Shown here piece after piece: positions 9,010-17,738 of a DNA stretch of 64,000 nt (position 1 is its first letter; every line of letters begins with the position of its first letter). Below the pieces are notes generated by a model. It was not told the origin of the DNA. It did not search any database and worked only from the letters and a program-made list of their open reading frames with translations. The position numbers and the translations under genes were made by a program. The stretch covers positions 3,348,001 through 3,412,000 of the forward strand of contig NZ_CP183948.1 in assembly GCF_052056485.1 (NCBI RefSeq), read 5' to 3'. Source of the stretch: Paenibacillus_AQ nitricinens. Its GTDB lineage: Bacteria; Bacillota; Bacilli; Paenibacillales; Paenibacillaceae.

Positions 9010-12000
9010 ATGAGAATAAACCGATTAATTGCAAACAATATTAATAAGTTAGATGCAGTACTACCCGTAGAGCAATCCCTAGGGATTGCAGGTTTGTCTG
9101 GTTCTGGTAAAACAACCTTTTGTCAAACCATCGGCGAAGAATCCAAGAAGCGTCTCGTTTCTTTATTGCCAAAGGCAGAATATCAGTATTTATTCCCTAA
9201 CATTATGGAAACTAACTTTAGTGCGATCCAGATGGAAGAAATGCCACTTGTACTTTTTCTAGGGAGATCATCGATTTCTTCCAATCCTCGATCAACCATA
9301 GGCACACATACGGGTGTGTTTACAGAGATTCGCGTTACGCTTGCTGAACAATTCAACCTATCTCCTGAGGTATTTTCATTTAATAATGAATTAGGTTGGT
9401 GTCCGGATTGTAAAGGTCGCGGCACCACTAAAAATATCGAATGTAAAAAGTGTAAGGGTAACCGCTATAATCACGAAACTGAACAATATAAAATAAAGGT
9501 ATTGAATCAAGACATGAGTATTTCCGATATCAATGACTTGAGTATTGAAACTATTTTTTCTTTGGCAGAAGTGCTGAATATTAGTGAAGGTAAACAAAAC
9601 ATTCTAAAGAACATAATCCATATGAATATTGGTTATTTAACCTTAAATCGCATTATGGGCACATTGTCAGGAGGAGAGTTAACACGACTTTACTTGGCAG
9701 AATTCATGGCAACTAGTGAAAATACAGTAATTATTATTGATGAAATCTCTGTGGGTCTGGATCATCAAACCCTTTTGAAAATATTAGAACAGATTAAACA
9801 GCTAGGATTTAAAAATCAAATTTGGCTCATTGATCATTCTGACACGGTATTAGATATTACGGACGAGCAATTGTTCTTTGGACCAGGTAGTGGTAAGTAC
9901 GGTGGAAAAATTGTTGAAGAATCGCCACGTCCAAGCCCGATCAATGGAGACATTAATCAGGTTACACCAACAGAATACTATCATTTTCATGATCTTTATT
10001 GCCGTAATATTCAAATGGCCGAAATTCAGATCCCCCGCAATAGAGTTGTAACTTTCACAGGTGAATCTGGTTGCGGTAAATCCACACTCGTTAATGAATG
10101 TATGTCCAAAGATTTCCAGAAGCGCTATCCCAAAGATAAACTGGTGATTGTAGGGCAAGATCGGAACCAATCGATAACCAGTCGGTCGACGGTTGCGACG
10201 TTTCTAGATATTAAAAGAAAGCTCACCAAATATAGTGAAGAGATTGATGAACTTTTCCAGCGCTCCATAGAAGATATTATTGATGAACTTCCAAATGAAG
10301 ATATTGCACATAGACGCTTAAGCTTATTGATCAAGCTTGGACTTGGTTATTTAACGTTGGAGAGAAAAACACAGTCATTATCAACCGGTGAATTTCAATG
10401 TGTCCATTTAGTTTCCGAGCTATTTGCGGGTTCTAGAAATCCGAATACGCTTTTTATTTTTGACGAGCCTTCCAAAGGGTTATCACAAAATATTCTAAAT
10501 CAGTTCATTGACAGCATCAGGGTTATTCTTCAGGATGAATCCGTCTCTATTATGATGATTGAACATAACTCATATATGTTAGAAAACTCTGACTTTATCG
10601 TTGATTTTGGCAAAAGACAGCTCGAACCGGTGGAGCATCTCGATGTTGTCAGCCATGAAGCGTATTATCGTCAACTTAACCGTGAAGATCATGTCGCTCC
10701 ATTACAAATTTCTTCCACACTGCGGCAACAAAATGGCGTCAACTATTTAAAAGAAGATCAGATTGCCTATTTCAAAAATGCAGAAAACATCTATAAAGGT
10801 GGTATCTTAAAAAGCTTATCCTCCATGGCACGTTTGATATATGGTGAATATGAATCAGATACGATTGCACCGGTCATTGCCATTGATCTGGAAAGACATT
10901 TATATAGTCAATATACTTTTCTATATGAAATTGGTGGCCTGATTAACCATATTGTAACGGCGCATCCAACGAATAAAGATACGAGCAGCTTCGATTTCTA
11001 CTATCAAGATAATCATTGTCCGTGCTGTAAGGGACGTCGTGTCATTGAAAAATTTGATTTTGATGTGGTGCTTCAAGACAAAAATGTACCATTCTGGGAG
11101 GGTTTAATGCATCCAGATGCAATGGATATTCTAAAATTCTATCAATTCCCCAAGATCAAATTCATCTTTGAAGAGATTAAGAATGAACTCGGACAAGATC
11201 TCAGCAAGAGCTATAATGAAATGACGGATGAAGAAAAGCATACGTTTTGGTACGGGTATTGGGAAAAGTCATTTTATGATAAAGCAAGTAAGGCGACAAG
11301 AACTTGGGAAGGCTTTAATTACATCATTGGGAACTACATGGTGATCTCGAAGGCGATCATTAAAGAGCATATTAAACAGTCGAAAATAATGATCACTTGT
11401 CCAATTTGTAAAGGAACCGTACTGAATCATCATAAGAAGCTCAAGTTTGGCGACACAGATATCCGTGAGATTATCGGGATGCCTCTGGATCAAGTGATTG
11501 GAACCGTTGGCGAATTACAGGTGCTTGAAAAAATGAAAGCCATTGTTGGCGGTGATATGGTTCTGTCAGAGGATGTCTCACTATTGCCAAGGGAAACACA
11601 AGTCGCTCTAAAAATGCTTGAACTAGAGCTGGCGAGCTTTGCGCACTATGAAATGGTGTTACAAAATGCTTTGCCATTCTGGGGAAATATTAGCGGCAGT
11701 ATTGAATCTATCCGCATCAATAATCGGATTACAATTTGTGATTTTGACAATATCAACGAAACTAGAGAAAACATCATCGATAAGTATTTCACGAATGGAA
11801 AATACAAAAAACTGACCTATGTCTATGAAGCGTTTGGGTACAAAAAACTGGTCACTTTGATTAATAAGATAAAGGCTAGTCAACCCTGTCCATTCTGCAA
11901 AGGGAAGAAAGTCATATCAGAAGATGGACTGCATGATGGTGTTTATAAGCTAACGATTCCATGTGTTCGTTGTTATGCCAGTGGCATTAATGATGAAGGG

Positions 12001-12180
12001 CGAAAGGAAAGCGTTGAAGGCATTGATGTGCAGACCTGGCTAACAGGTACGGTAAGTGATGTCGTGACGGAAAGCTCAACTATTGCGGAGGTAGCTGATA
12101 TTCCAATCTTCAATCGTATTCGTGAGTTGAATAAACAAGAAATGATGGCCGTTTATCAATATCTTGAGCAAAATAACTAA
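9010..12180 (+). CDS. UvrA-like ABC ATPase with long zinc-module C-terminal extension
   Basis: The 1056-residue protein is a divergent UvrA paralogue. Cassette 1 has Walker A GLSGSGKT (28-35), a compact zinc module (C131/C134/C145/C148), signature LSGGE (219-223) and Walker B IIIDE. Cassette 2 has Walker A GESGCGKS (about 351-358), signature LSTGE (457-461) and Walker B FIFDEP. Walker A and the zinc module are only about 95 residues apart, so the UvrB-binding region found between these points in true UvrA is absent. Cassette 2 has no zinc finger. Residues from about 575 onward form an extra third with CxxC pairs (C670-C673, C797/C800, C960/C963, C985/C988) and a stretch LLPRETQVALKMLELELA (about 857-874) that lines up with a UvrA signature helix but lacks LSGGE. 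It lacks UvrB contacts, so it is probably not the housekeeping repair protein. DNA-lesion or drug-adduct binding is a guess. Confidence 0.88.
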   Translation: MRINRLIANNINKLDAVLPVEQSLGIAGLSGSGKTTFCQTIGEESKKRLVSLLPKAEYQYLFPNIMETNFSAIQMEEMPLVLFLGRSSISSNPRSTIGTHTGVFTEIRVTLAEQFNLSPEVFSFNNELGWCPDCKGRGTTKNIECKKCKGNRYNHETEQYKIKVLNQDMSISDINDLSIETIFSLAEVLNISEGKQNILKNIIHMNIGYLTLNRIMGTLSGGELTRLYLAEFMATSENTVIIIDEISVGLDHQTLLKILEQIKQLGFKNQIWLIDHSDTVLDITDEQLFFGPGSGKYGGKIVEESPRPSPINGDINQVTPTEYYHFHDLYCRNIQMAEIQIPRNRVVTFTGESGCGKSTLVNECMSKDFQKRYPKDKLVIVGQDRNQSITSRSTVATFLDIKRKLTKYSEEIDELFQRSIEDIIDELPNEDIAHRRLSLLIKLGLGYLTLERKTQSLSTGEFQCVHLVSELFAGSRNPNTLFIFDEPSKGLSQNILNQFIDSIRVILQDESVSIMMIEHNSYMLENSDFIVDFGKRQLEPVEHLDVVSHEAYYRQLNREDHVAPLQISSTLRQQNGVNYLKEDQIAYFKNAENIYKGGILKSLSSMARLIYGEYESDTIAPVIAIDLERHLYSQYTFLYEIGGLINHIVTAHPTNKDTSSFDFYYQDNHCPCCKGRRVIEKFDFDVVLQDKNVPFWEGLMHPDAMDILKFYQFPKIKFIFEEIKNELGQDLSKSYNEMTDEEKHTFWYGYWEKSFYDKASKATRTWEGFNYIIGNYMVISKAIIKEHIKQSKIMITCPICKGTVLNHHKKLKFGDTDIREIIGMPLDQVIGTVGELQVLEKMKAIVGGDMVLSEDVSLLPRETQVALKMLELELASFAHYEMVLQNALPFWGNISGSIESIRINNRITICDFDNINETRENIIDKYFTNGKYKKLTYVYEAFGYKKLVTLINKIKASQPCPFCKGKKVISEDGLHDGVYKLTIPCVRCYASGINDEGRKESVEGIDVQTWLTGTVSDVVTESSTIAEVADIPIFNRIRELNKQEMMAVYQYLEQNN

Positions 12181-12280
12181 AGAAGCGCACCGCTTAGAAT
12201 AGACATTGGATCAACCTCAGGGTAAATTCCGATGAAATTCTAGGGGGTGTGTTTTTTTATATTAGCAATGAAAAGTCTTG

Positions 12281-12336
12281 AGTGACGATATCGTCACTTA
12301 TAGTGTCACTGAAGAGTCACTTTGGAGAGATATACT
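12281..12336 (+). promoter_or_regulatory. Palindromic control region upstream of VanZ-like gene
   Basis: AGTGACGATATCGTCACT (12281-12298) is a perfect 18-bp palindrome. It is followed by AGTGTCACT (12302-12310) and GAGTCACT (12314-12321), repeating the GTCACT half-site, and by a TATACT that could be a -10 (12331-12336). The repeated half-sites suggest a dimeric regulator stacking on DNA. No regulator gene is adjacent, so the factor is unknown. Confidence 0.6.
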
Positions 12337-12374
12337 AAATCCATTGACCAAATGGAGGGAATTGTGAAGACATT

Positions 12375-13301
12375 ATGGGAGTGAAATTACGAAAAATCCT
12401 TAGTATAGGAACTATTCTTTACACGCTTTTAATTTTATATTTTTTGTTTTTTGCTTTCAACAGAGTAGCGCATCAATACAGTGAGTATGGGTATACGTTT
12501 ATGTGGATTCCAGAAGATGTTCCGCTGCTTTTCCCCAACCTTTCTGACCTATCCTTTTCTTGGATTTATAATTTGGGGAATGTCGTTGCATTTATCCCAT
12601 TTGGGATATTAATCCCATTATTGTATCCTTCATCTTTTAAAAAGTTTATCCTGATGTTTATCATTAGTATTTTCGTACTGGAAACACTTCAATCTTTAAC
12701 TTTTCTAGGTACATTTGATGTAAGTGATATCATATCCAATACTTTAGGAGCTACCATCGGATATTGTGCCTATAAGATAGGATTTATTTCAACAATCACT
12801 TGGAAATCACTTAATAAATCGGCGTTAACTGTTGTTGTTCTATTGATAGCAATCATGGGGATCTCTGAGATCATTGATTTTACCTTGGAGAAAAAGGAAG
12901 GCGTTATCCATGGACTTCAGGAGGTGAAAGAGCTTACTGGAAATATGCCTATCACGCAAGATCTTCCCAGTTTAACAATCACAGGTAAGACCATAAACCC
13001 GAAAATGAACTTGTATAGCAGTGAAGGTGAGGAAACTCATCAATACAAATACATTTTGGGGGATAAAAAAGAGATATTGTTGTATCTTAACTTTGCTTTC
13101 CCTGTCAAAGATGATTCTAACAGTGAACTAATTATTGTAGCTGATGATAACGTAATCTTTCAAACGGCTGAACAATATAGTCCGGATATCGAACTTATAG
13201 ATACTTCTTTAATTACCGTAAACGAATTAACCATTATCCTAAAAGGGAATGTGAAGCTATGGGATGTTGGTTTTAGAGAAATGAAACACTGGTGGGAATA
13301 A
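12375..13301 (+). CDS. VanZ-like family membrane protein with C-terminal extracytoplasmic domain
   Basis: The 308-residue protein has a VanZ-like N-terminal half with about five membrane helices: residues 9-28, then the loop with WIYNLGNVVAFIPFGILIPLL (the family hallmark), FILMFIISIFVLETLQSLTFLGTFDVSDIISNTLGATIGY, and a helix near 155-172. The C-terminal 130 residues are hydrophilic, probably extracytoplasmic and beta-rich. VanZ itself lowers teicoplanin susceptibility by an unclear mechanism; most homologues have no known job. It is a single-gene unit behind a palindromic control region and ends in a terminator shared with the convergent PocR/AraC gene. The preceding UvrA-like gene is 194 bases away and may be separate. 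Confidence 0.82.
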   Translation: MGVKLRKILSIGTILYTLLILYFLFFAFNRVAHQYSEYGYTFMWIPEDVPLLFPNLSDLSFSWIYNLGNVVAFIPFGILIPLLYPSSFKKFILMFIISIFVLETLQSLTFLGTFDVSDIISNTLGATIGYCAYKIGFISTITWKSLNKSALTVVVLLIAIMGISEIIDFTLEKKEGVIHGLQEVKELTGNMPITQDLPSLTITGKTINPKMNLYSSEGEETHQYKYILGDKKEILLYLNFAFPVKDDSNSELIIVADDNVIFQTAEQYSPDIELIDTSLITVNELTIILKGNVKLWDVGFREMKHWWE

Positions 13302-13306
13302 GAAAT

Positions 13307-13340
13307 AACCCTTCGTTAATGTATTAACGGAGGGTTTATT
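13307..13340. terminator. Bidirectional terminator between VanZ-like and PocR/AraC genes
   Basis: AACCCTTCGTTAAT pairs with ATTAACGGAGGGTT (one G-T wobble) around a two-base centre, flanked by T-rich and A-rich sequence. It serves the converging genes. Confidence 0.8.
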
Positions 13341-13347
13341 TTGTAGC

Positions 13348-14385
13348 CTATCCCTTATACATATTCCGATATACCGCCGGGGTGAGGTTCTCGAACCTTT
13401 TGAATATTTTAATAAAATAGCCCGTATCACAGAATCCTAAATCATCGCTCACTTGATGAATGGGGGCTTCGGTGGACTCCAGCAACTGTTTAGCCCATTC
13501 AATTTTGAGTCTGGCAACGAAGAGGGAGAAATTCTCACCTGTTTCTTTGGTGAATATGCGGCTGAAATAACTGGGGCTGATATGACAAAGCTTGGCCATC
13601 TCTTTTAGATTGAAATTTTCATTCTTGTGCGCATAGATGTAATCAAACGCAGGCTGAAGTACAGTATTTGAAGCGACGAGCCTTTGAGCTCCATTTTTCA
13701 ATTTGGTCTCAATGAGCGCCCCTGACAACTCTTGCTGAAGAGACTGGATTTTGCGATAGGCCAGGTCTGTCTCTTCAACAGTTTCTGCGGAAGCAGATGT
13801 ATCCATATCTGTGGTCAGCACTCTTTTGTACAAATCGACGGTAGTACGCTTCTGGATCGCTTCTTCCACGATGTAGGTACTTAACTGAAGTAGTAGGTCC
13901 ACGCACTTCGTTACTTCATCGTAGGATAAGACAGGAAGTGCCTCGTAATCCTCTTTGAGTGCTTGAAACTTCAGGTTCGACTCAACATTAGGGGGTCTAG
14001 ATACAATCTGCTCCAGATGTGACACGTCAGGTTCACGAAGCTTGAGCTGTCCGGCCATAATTGCTCCCAGATATTGATCGTCAATAATAATGGGTATGGC
14101 AATATCAATAATATTGAAATGGCATAAATAAATATAAGGCTTGTTCTGGCGAACAGCTTCAATGCCGGCACGAGCATCACATTTTTGACAGTAGGGAGAG
14201 AGAGTAGAATCTTGGCGCACGCCTTGGCAGAAAGGCTGACAGAAGCTGTGCTTAGTCACGGGAACCCCTTTATAATCTACGGTAAGAATCGCCATTTTAG
14301 TCACGAGCGACAGAGAGTCCTGTAGTTTCTCCCATTTCTTCAAATCAATTATTTCTTCTAAATTAAATCGAGATTTGGACATCAC
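13348..14385 (-). CDS. PocR-domain AraC-family transcriptional regulator
   Basis: Residues 1-190 form a PocR ligand-binding domain with clustered cysteines (CQPFCQGVRQ, YCQKCDARAG, LCHFNIIDIAIPI) and the family segment DQYLGAIMAGQ. Residues about 245-345 are a double helix-turn-helix AraC domain (FNLKEMAKLCHISPSYFSRIF, IHQVSDDLGFCDTGYFIKIF). PocR domains sense small diols or hydrocarbon derivatives, classically 1,2-propanediol, and homologues control glycerol or propanediol genes. It is divergent from gldA-dhaKL and so is the likely activator of that operon. AGGAG is 6 bases before a GTG at 14385 and 9 before the ATG at 14382; either could start translation. Confidence 0.9.
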   Translation of the reverse strand: MMSKSRFNLEEIIDLKKWEKLQDSLSLVTKMAILTVDYKGVPVTKHSFCQPFCQGVRQDSTLSPYCQKCDARAGIEAVRQNKPYIYLCHFNIIDIAIPIIIDDQYLGAIMAGQLKLREPDVSHLEQIVSRPPNVESNLKFQALKEDYEALPVLSYDEVTKCVDLLLQLSTYIVEEAIQKRTTVDLYKRVLTTDMDTSASAETVEETDLAYRKIQSLQQELSGALIETKLKNGAQRLVASNTVLQPAFDYIYAHKNENFNLKEMAKLCHISPSYFSRIFTKETGENFSLFVARLKIEWAKQLLESTEAPIHQVSDDLGFCDTGYFIKIFKRFENLTPAVYRNMYKG

Positions 14386-14492
14386 GATAATCTCCTAGGA
14401 AAGTTATAGAAACATAATGAACATTATAGCGAATTTTTGTGCAAAAGGACAAGATAATACAATTTATTAATGAGAAGACAAAAAAACTCGAT

Positions 14493-14507
14493 AAGAAAAC
14501 GCTTTAA
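14493..14507 (+). promoter_or_regulatory. Possible CcpA cre site before gldA
   Basis: AAGAAAACGCTTTAA matches 13 of 15 positions of the degenerate catabolite-response element. It lies 72 bases before the gldA ribosome binding site region. Catabolite control of glycerol use is usual in Firmicutes, but two mismatches keep this tentative. Confidence 0.35.
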
Positions 14508-14584
14508 TCTGATCTTATTGTTTCATGCATACCGAAATAGAGCAATCTATAATAATAACTATATACAACCTAGGAGGAATGAAA

Positions 14585-15721
14585 ATGAGAAGAGCGTTTA
14601 TCAGTCCGACGAAATATGTACAAGGTGAGAATGAACTTTTGAATTTAGGTTATTTTGTAAAAACATTCGGGGATTCTGCACTACTCATTGCCCATCCAGA
14701 TGATGTTACACGTGTGAAAGATAAATTGGAGTCAACTAAACAGAAATTTAATATAACGCTTGTTGAAAGTGGCTTCCAAGGGGAATGCTCAAGACAAGAA
14801 GTCGCAAGATTACAAGCTCTAGCCAAGGAACATCAATGTGCATGTACGATTGGTTTGGGTGGAGGTAAGGCAATTGATACGGCAAAATGCGTAGCAGAAG
14901 GAGAAGCATTGATCATCGTTCCGACGATAGCAGCTACGGATGCACCAACCAGTCATTCCGCCGTCCTCTATACTCCTGAAGGGGAATTTGATGATTATGC
15001 TTACTTCAAGCAAAGTCCGAGTGTAGTCATGATCGACACCACAGTGATCGCCAAAGCACCGACAAGATTTCTTGTTGCAGGGATGGGAGATGCACTCTCC
15101 ACTTATTTTGAAGCAAGAGCTACAGCAAATTCTTATTCTAACGTAAATGCCGGCTTACCTTGCGGAGTTCGTGAAGGAGTATGTGGGGAAGCTAAGGGGA
15201 CAATTACCGCGCTAGGTCTTGCCAGACTATGCTATGACACTTTACTTGAAAATGGCTTCAAGGCGAAACAAGCCTGCGATCTGAATATCGTAACACCAGC
15301 TTTGGAGAATATCATTGAAACCAATATTTTGTTATCTGGATTAGGCTTTGAAAGCGGAGGTCTGGCTGCGATTCATGCGATTCATAATGGTTTAACAGCT
15401 TTAGAAGGAACACATCATTATTATCATGGTGAGAAGGTAGCCTTCAGTACAATTGCTCAGTTAGTGCTTGAGAATGCGGATCGTACTGAATTAAGAGAAG
15501 TATTGGACTTCTGTCTGTCGATTGGTCTTCCCGTGTGCCTAGCGGATATTGGAGTGGAGAAAGTCACTTACGAAGAACTTCTTGAGGTGGCTAAAAAAGC
15601 TTGTATTGCTGAGGAATCCATTCATTCCATGCCGTTCCCAATTTCAGAGGAGGCGGTTGCATCAGCCATTATGGCTGCCGACCAATTAGGCCGTCAATAT
15701 AAATTAAGTAAGGAGCTTTAA
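14585..15721 (+). CDS. gldA: Glycerol dehydrogenase
   Basis: This iron/zinc-type alcohol dehydrogenase oxidises glycerol to dihydroxyacetone with NAD. It shows RRAFISPTKYVQG at the start, the nucleotide-binding GLGGGKAIDTAK, DAPTSHSAVLYTPEGEFDDY, and the metal-ligand regions AGMGDALSTYFEA, AIHAIHNGLTALEGTHH and YHGEKVAF. Its length of about 379 residues is normal for GldA. The frame is open from 14525, but AGGAGG (14572-14577) places the start at the ATG at 14585, or the ATG at 14579 two codons earlier. It is followed immediately by dhaKL, whose start lies one base past the gldA stop. Together they form the oxidative glycerol route, probably controlled by the divergent PocR/AraC regulator. 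Confidence 0.95.
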   Translation: MRRAFISPTKYVQGENELLNLGYFVKTFGDSALLIAHPDDVTRVKDKLESTKQKFNITLVESGFQGECSRQEVARLQALAKEHQCACTIGLGGGKAIDTAKCVAEGEALIIVPTIAATDAPTSHSAVLYTPEGEFDDYAYFKQSPSVVMIDTTVIAKAPTRFLVAGMGDALSTYFEARATANSYSNVNAGLPCGVREGVCGEAKGTITALGLARLCYDTLLENGFKAKQACDLNIVTPALENIIETNILLSGLGFESGGLAAIHAIHNGLTALEGTHHYYHGEKVAFSTIAQLVLENADRTELREVLDFCLSIGLPVCLADIGVEKVTYEELLEVAKKACIAEESIHSMPFPISEEAVASAIMAADQLGRQYKLSKEL

Positions 15722-15722
15722 G

Positions 15723-17483
15723 ATGAAGAAAATTATGAACAAACCGGAAACGTTAGTCCGGGAAATGTGCAATGGACTTGTCTTGGCGCATCCTGAGCTG
15801 GATTTCAACGATAAATTCAAAGTGATCTCTAAAAAAGAAATCAACAACAATAAAGTTACTTTAATTAGCGGTGGCGGAAGTGGACATGAACCGGCCCATG
15901 CCGGGTTCGTAGGCAGCGGTATGCTGGATGCAGCCGTGTGTGGCGATGTGTTTGCATCTCCATCTCAGATTCAAGTCTATCAAGCGATCCGCCGTTCTGC
16001 GAGCAAAAAGGGAACGCTGCTTATTATTAAGAACTACAGCGGCGATATCATGAACTTTAAAAATGCAGCCCATCTCGCAAGCGAAGACGGTATCCAAGTG
16101 GAATATGTAAAGGTGGACGATGACATTGCCGTCGAGGACAGTCTTTATACGGTAGGGAAAAGAGGGGTAGCTGGAACCGTTCTTGTTCATAAAATAGCTG
16201 GGGCTGCCGCAGAAGCTGGATTGTCTCTGGCGGAAGTGAAAGAAGCAGCTCAGCATGCGATTGATCATGTTCGGACTATCGGCTTCGCCTTCACTTCTTG
16301 CACCGTTCCTGCCAAAGGAACCCCGACGTTTCATATCGAAGAGGATGAGATGGAATACGGTGTCGGAATTCACGGTGAACCTGGAATACGCAGGGAAAAA
16401 GCCGTATCAGCGGATGAACTGGCGCAGCGAATGGTTACGTCCTTGCTAAGCAACTTGCAAATGAACGATGAGTCGCAGCAAGAAGTTGCTGTTCTGATCA
16501 ATGGATTTGGTGGAACACCACTGCAAGAGTTATATTTGTTGAATAATTCTGTGATCCGTGAATTGACGGCGAAGAATAAGCAAGTGTTTAAAGTATTTGT
16601 CGGCAACTATATGACCAGCATCGATATGGCTGGCGCATCAGTGTCGATTATGAAGCTGGATGAGACGTTGAAGAAATGGTTGTCTGCTCCGTGCGATACA
16701 CCGGCATTGTCGGTTAAAGGTCCATTTGAGCCTGTGAACTATACAGAGATCATCAAGGAAGAGAAAGCAGACAGCACAGTATCCTTTAAGAATAATACGG
16801 ATGCTGAAGCAGCGGTGATTAAGAATAACCAGTTTTCCTTGCAAAATATCGTCTATTTGATCGATCAAATGAGTGAGGTCATTATCGAGAATGAGGTGCC
16901 TTTCTGTGAGCTAGACGCCCACGCCGGTGATGGTGATTTCGGGATGAGCGTAGCCAAAGGCTTCAAGCAGTTAAAAGTAGAATGGGAAGACATTCTAGCT
17001 CATCATCTTAACAATATCGGTGACTTCCTTGATGCGTGTTCATTGGTCATCATGGAGCATTGTGGTGGAGCCTCTGGACCAATCTGGGGATCGGGCTTCC
17101 GTGCAGCAAGTAAGTCCGCGCAGCAAAAGCGGGAATTGTCTATTCAGGAGTTTGCGGATATGATGCAGGCTGTTGTTAAAGGGATTCAGGATACGGGTGA
17201 AAGATCTTTCGGTAGGGGTGCTGTCGTTGGTGACAAGACCTTGATTGATGCGCTCGTTCCGTTCGCGGATGCTTGGACCCAGAGTGCAGAGCAAGGTGAA
17301 GATATCAAGGTGGCAGCAATCAAAGCAGCAGAAGCGGCGGTGCTCGGTGCCCGGAAGACTTCCGATATCGTCGCCCGTATGGGAAGAGCAGGTACAGTAG
17401 GCGAACGCAGCATTGGTTATCCGGATGCGGGAGCTTACGCGCTTGGAGTTATTTTCACAGAGCTAGCTAAAACGATGAAATAA
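15723..17483 (+). CDS. dhaKL: ATP-dependent dihydroxyacetone kinase, DhaK-DhaL fusion
   Basis: The 586-residue enzyme phosphorylates dihydroxyacetone to DHAP. The N-terminal DAK1 domain (about 1-330) has the substrate-binding GGGSGHEPAHAGFVG and the hemiaminal-forming histidine in YGVGIHGEPGI. The C-terminal DAK2 domain (about 375-580) has the ATP/Mg-binding ELDAHAGDGDFG and a late GARKTSDIVARMGRAG. A fused single chain is the ATP-dependent type, so no PTS protein DhaM is needed, and none is present. AAGGAG lies within the last codons of gldA. The product feeds glycolysis. A terminator hairpin follows at 17553. Confidence 0.95.
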   Translation: MKKIMNKPETLVREMCNGLVLAHPELDFNDKFKVISKKEINNNKVTLISGGGSGHEPAHAGFVGSGMLDAAVCGDVFASPSQIQVYQAIRRSASKKGTLLIIKNYSGDIMNFKNAAHLASEDGIQVEYVKVDDDIAVEDSLYTVGKRGVAGTVLVHKIAGAAAEAGLSLAEVKEAAQHAIDHVRTIGFAFTSCTVPAKGTPTFHIEEDEMEYGVGIHGEPGIRREKAVSADELAQRMVTSLLSNLQMNDESQQEVAVLINGFGGTPLQELYLLNNSVIRELTAKNKQVFKVFVGNYMTSIDMAGASVSIMKLDETLKKWLSAPCDTPALSVKGPFEPVNYTEIIKEEKADSTVSFKNNTDAEAAVIKNNQFSLQNIVYLIDQMSEVIIENEVPFCELDAHAGDGDFGMSVAKGFKQLKVEWEDILAHHLNNIGDFLDACSLVIMEHCGGASGPIWGSGFRAASKSAQQKRELSIQEFADMMQAVVKGIQDTGERSFGRGAVVGDKTLIDALVPFADAWTQSAEQGEDIKVAAIKAAEAAVLGARKTSDIVARMGRAGTVGERSIGYPDAGAYALGVIFTELAKTMK

Positions 17484-17552
17484 GAGATGAAAGAAGCTGA
17501 ATCCGAAGCTGGATGATGCAACGAAAGTTAAAAGCCGATGGAATAGAAATTG

Positions 17553-17588
17553 ACACCTCCTTATCCTTTAGGATGAGGGGGTGTTTGT
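17553..17588 (+). terminator. Intrinsic terminator after gldA-dhaKL
   Basis: ACACCTCCTTATCC pairs with GGATGAGGGGGTGT around a TTTA loop, with a short TTTGT tail. Confidence 0.8.
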
Positions 17589-17596
17589 ATTGTCCG

Positions 17597-17652
17597 TTGC
17601 AGTTTAGCTAATGTCTCGAATATAATGATCTAAATGATAATCGTTATCATTT
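17597..17652 (+). promoter_or_regulatory. Promoter with Fur box before siderophore-type AraC regulator
   Basis: TTGCAG (17597-17602) and TATAAT (17621-17626) are 18 bases apart. AAATGATAATCGTTATCATT (17632-17651) directly follows the -10 and is a perfect palindrome matching the Fur-box core TGATAAT-n-ATTATCA closely. Fur-Fe would block initiation, so expression should rise under iron limitation. Confidence 0.85.
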
Positions 17653-17678
17653 AATAAATGAATATAGGTGATCTTCTC

Positions 17679-17738
17679 ATGATAAAACACTGTACTGGGG
17701 TTTCAGTGTACCGCGGATCTGCTGTGGGTATAACTTAA
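17679..17738 (+). CDS. 19-codon leader ORF coupled to the AraC gene
   Basis: AGGTGATC (17666-17673) is an 8-base perfect match to the anti-Shine-Dalgarno and sits 5 bases before an ATG at 17679. The frame encodes MIKHCTGVSVYRGSAVGIT and stops with TAA at 17736-17738, whose last A is the first base of the AraC start codon (TAATG). The AraC gene itself has no strong ribosome binding site. The arrangement suggests a leader peptide giving translational coupling. No homologue is known to me and the peptide may have no function of its own. Confidence 0.5.
   Translation: MIKHCTGVSVYRGSAVGIT

Noticed and set aside
9010..12180. Calling the UvrA-like gene the housekeeping uvrA
   Set aside because: The UvrB-contact region is missing, and the extra zinc-rich third and lack of adjacent uvrB argue for a paralogue.
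15861..16373. 170-codon minus-strand ORF inside dhaKL
   Set aside because: It is antisense to the conserved DhaK domain and rich in His/Ser/Cys from reverse reading; no gene features.
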